Source: Picochlorum sp. 'celeri' (lineage: Eukaryota; Chlorophyta; Trebouxiophyceae). From it: a stretch of 64,000 nt of DNA. Location: NCBI GenBank assembly GCA_010909725.1, contig JAACMV010000001.1:312854-376853 (forward strand), in the 5' to 3' direction. Shown piece by piece: positions 62,496-64,000 of the stretch. The position numbers and the translations under genes are program-made. The notes under the pieces were generated by a model. It had not been told where the DNA came from and searched no databases. It saw nothing but the letters and a program-made list of their open reading frames with translations. Numbering within the stretch: the first letter of the stretch is position 1; each line of letters opens with the position of its first letter.

Positions 62496-64000
62496 ATGAG
62501 AAAATTGGGTGTGTATGATCGGATTCTTGCGCAGAGGGTGCGGACGTACTGTGAAGCGCATGGCGAGTACGATGCAGAGGCATGTGCAGAAGCTGTGAGG
62601 GGCCAATATAGAGAGTATCAGAGGCAAAAGTTTGGTCCATTTGTGGTTCAAGTATCTAGGATTGTACAGGATATTGTTGCAGAGGGGGGTGAAGAGCCTA
62701 CTGATACGGCACAAGACAACCAGCAGCAGCAGCAGCAGCAGTCGACGATGAACGATAGCATAAAGTCACTGTATGCGAGTCCTGCTGTGAAGCGTCAGAG
62801 GGTATCTGGTGGGGGCAAAAGTAAGAAGAAAATGAACGCAAGCAAGCCCTTACCTGTCTTATATAAAGATCTTGGGGGTATTGATGATGTTCTGCAAGAT
62901 GTGAAGGAGTTGATAGAGTATCCGTTGAAGCATCCAGAGGTATACTCGTGGTTGGGTGTGTATCCTCCTCGAGGTGTATTGTTGCATGGCCCTCCTGGGT
63001 GTGGGAAAACGGCGTTGGCAAATGCGATTGCGAATGAATGCAAGGTTCCTTTTCTGAGGATTTCTGCTCCAGAGGTGGTGAGTGGCATGTCTGGAGAGTC
63101 GGAGGCAAAGGTGAGGGGGTTATTTCAAGAGGCGGCTTCAGTGGCACCATGTATTGTATTTATTGATGAGATTGATGCGATTGCGCCGAAGAGAGAGACC
63201 GCACAGAGAGAGATGGAGCGCCGGATTGTTGCTCAGTTGCTGACATGCATGGATGACTTGTCTGCACTCATGGTGGACGATGAGCCGACTCAGGGTCCTG
63301 GTGAGAGTGGAGATGATCTATCAAAGATGGAAGAACTGTCAGTTTCTGGGCGTCACAAGCATGTCGTCGTGATTGGAGCGACGAATAGGCCCGATTCGTT
63401 GGATGCAGCATTGAGACGGGCTGGTAGATTTGACAGAGAAATTAGCATGGGGATTCCGTCCGAGGCATCGCGTGAGGCAATATTGAAGAAAATGGCAAAT
63501 AAACTTCGCTTGTCAGGTGATTTTAGTTTTTCCGAGGTCGCGAGAAGGACGCCAGGTTTTGTTGGAGCTGATTTGGCTGCTCTCATCAAGGAGGCAGCAG
63601 CACTGGCTGTGAAGAGAATCTTTGCACATATTGAAAAGAGTCGCGGTTGCATTTCTGAGCATGGAGAATCCCTGTCTCAAGAGGATTTACAGAACTTGTC
63701 GATAACGTTGTCGGATTTTGAAGTGGCCATCACCAAGGTTCAGCCATCCGTTCGGCGGGAAGGTTTTGCCACAACTCCGGATGTGACCTGGGATGATGTG
63801 GGGTCGCTTGGAGATGTACGAGAGGATTTGGTGTTTGCAATATCAAGGCCAATTGCAAACCCTCAACTATTTGAATCAATGGGGCTGAAAGTGAGTGTTG
63901 GTGTGCTCCTTTTTGGTCCTCCTGGATGTGGAAAAACATTGGTTGCCAAGGCTGTTGCCAACGATTCTGGGGCCAATTTCATTTCCATCAAAGGTCCAGA
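62496..64000 (+). CDS. NVL: NVL/RIX7 AAA ATPase, 3' end cut by window edge
   Basis: There are 501 codons from the ATG at 62496 to the right edge, with no intron seen. The N-domain ([28 protein letters not shown]) matches the NVL nucleolar-binding helix bundle. A polyglutamine run (Q7) is followed by a basic nuclear-localisation stretch. The D1 AAA module is complete: [10 protein letters not shown], Walker [29 protein letters not shown], the sensor ATNRPD and the arginine-finger block [13 protein letters not shown]2 has begun, with [17 protein letters not shown]. It is a double-ring remodelling ATPase of pre-60S ribosome biogenesis. Confidence 0.93.
   Translation, partial: MRKLGVYDRILAQRVRTYCEAHGEYDAEACAEAVRGQYREYQRQKFGPFVVQVSRIVQDIVAEGGEEPTDTAQDNQQQQQQQSTMNDSIKSLYASPAVKRQRVSGGGKSKKKMNASKPLPVLYKDLGGIDDVLQDVKELIEYPLKHPEVYSWLGVYPPRGVLLHGPPGCGKTALANAIANECKVPFLRISAPEVVSGMSGESEAKVRGLFQEAASVAPCIVFIDEIDAIAPKRETAQREMERRIVAQLLTCMDDLSALMVDDEPTQGPGESGDDLSKMEELSVSGRHKHVVVIGATNRPDSLDAALRRAGRFDREISMGIPSEASREAILKKMANKLRLSGDFSFSEVARRTPGFVGADLAALIKEAAALAVKRIFAHIEKSRGCISEHGESLSQEDLQNLSITLSDFEVAITKVQPSVRREGFATTPDVTWDDVGSLGDVREDLVFAISRPIANPQLFESMGLKVSVGVLLFGPPGCGKTLVAKAVANDSGANFISIKGP

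Overview
This window is eukaryotic nuclear DNA. It is a very gene-dense stretch holding about 40 protein genes on both strands, most with zero to two short GT-AG introns (mostly 64-120 nt). The best guess for the source is a small-genome green alga (Chlorophyta, perhaps a compact trebouxiophyte such as Picochlorum). The ribosomal, NAC-alpha, proteasome and complex I proteins read like land-plant homologues. Several enzymes carry plastid-type leaders (RNase J, G6PD, SHMT, aspartate kinase). TGTAA, the green-algal polyadenylation signal, follows many stop codons. The species is inference; no search was run.

Layout. 1-5.9 kb: a truncated plastid DUF948-like membrane protein, a non-coding inverted-repeat element, ISY1, a secreted PAN/Pro-rich/DUF285 protein, and U5-40K. 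6-13.6 kb: RNase J, DENR, EXO1, a RAB5IF-like protein and aspartate kinase. 13.8-22.8 kb: a GT61-like glycosyltransferase, a cyclin T/K, DusA, an unknown gene, an LSM10-like Sm protein, a second inverted-repeat element, RPS24 and ETF-QO. 22.9-31.5 kb: RFT1, U2A', a borealin, a LARGE-like glycosyltransferase lacking its DxD, a CWC16 splicing factor, a PRXL2 peroxiredoxin, a mitochondrial-type TatB and RPS16. 31.8-42.6 kb: NDUFA8, G6PD, a WW/FF protein, NAC-alpha, a second LARGE-like enzyme and SMC4. 42.6-51.4 kb: VPS15, a tail-anchored coiled-coil protein, NC2-alpha, cytochrome b561, proteasome alpha4 and a DprA/SLOG-like protein. 51.4-64 kb: a DnaQ-exonuclease/RecG-helicase fusion, SHMT, mitochondrial uL3, a bestrophin, a START-type protein, a TOM1/TOM3-like membrane protein, a VOC protein and the first part of NVL.

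How the genes work together. Neighbours mostly share short divergent promoters or closely spaced 3' ends, not pathways. Three themes recur. One is splicing and transcript processing: ISY1, U5-40K, U2A', CWC16, the WW/FF protein, cyclin T/K and the Sm-like protein. Another is organelle biology: RNase J, TatB, NDUFA8, ETF-QO, uL3m, G6PD, SHMT, RecG and the DprA-like protein. The third is chromosome maintenance: EXO1, SMC4, borealin and RecG.

The most striking object is the single gene that joins an intact DEDDh proofreading-type exonuclease to a RecG branch-migration helicase. It ends next to a gene for a DprA-like protein.
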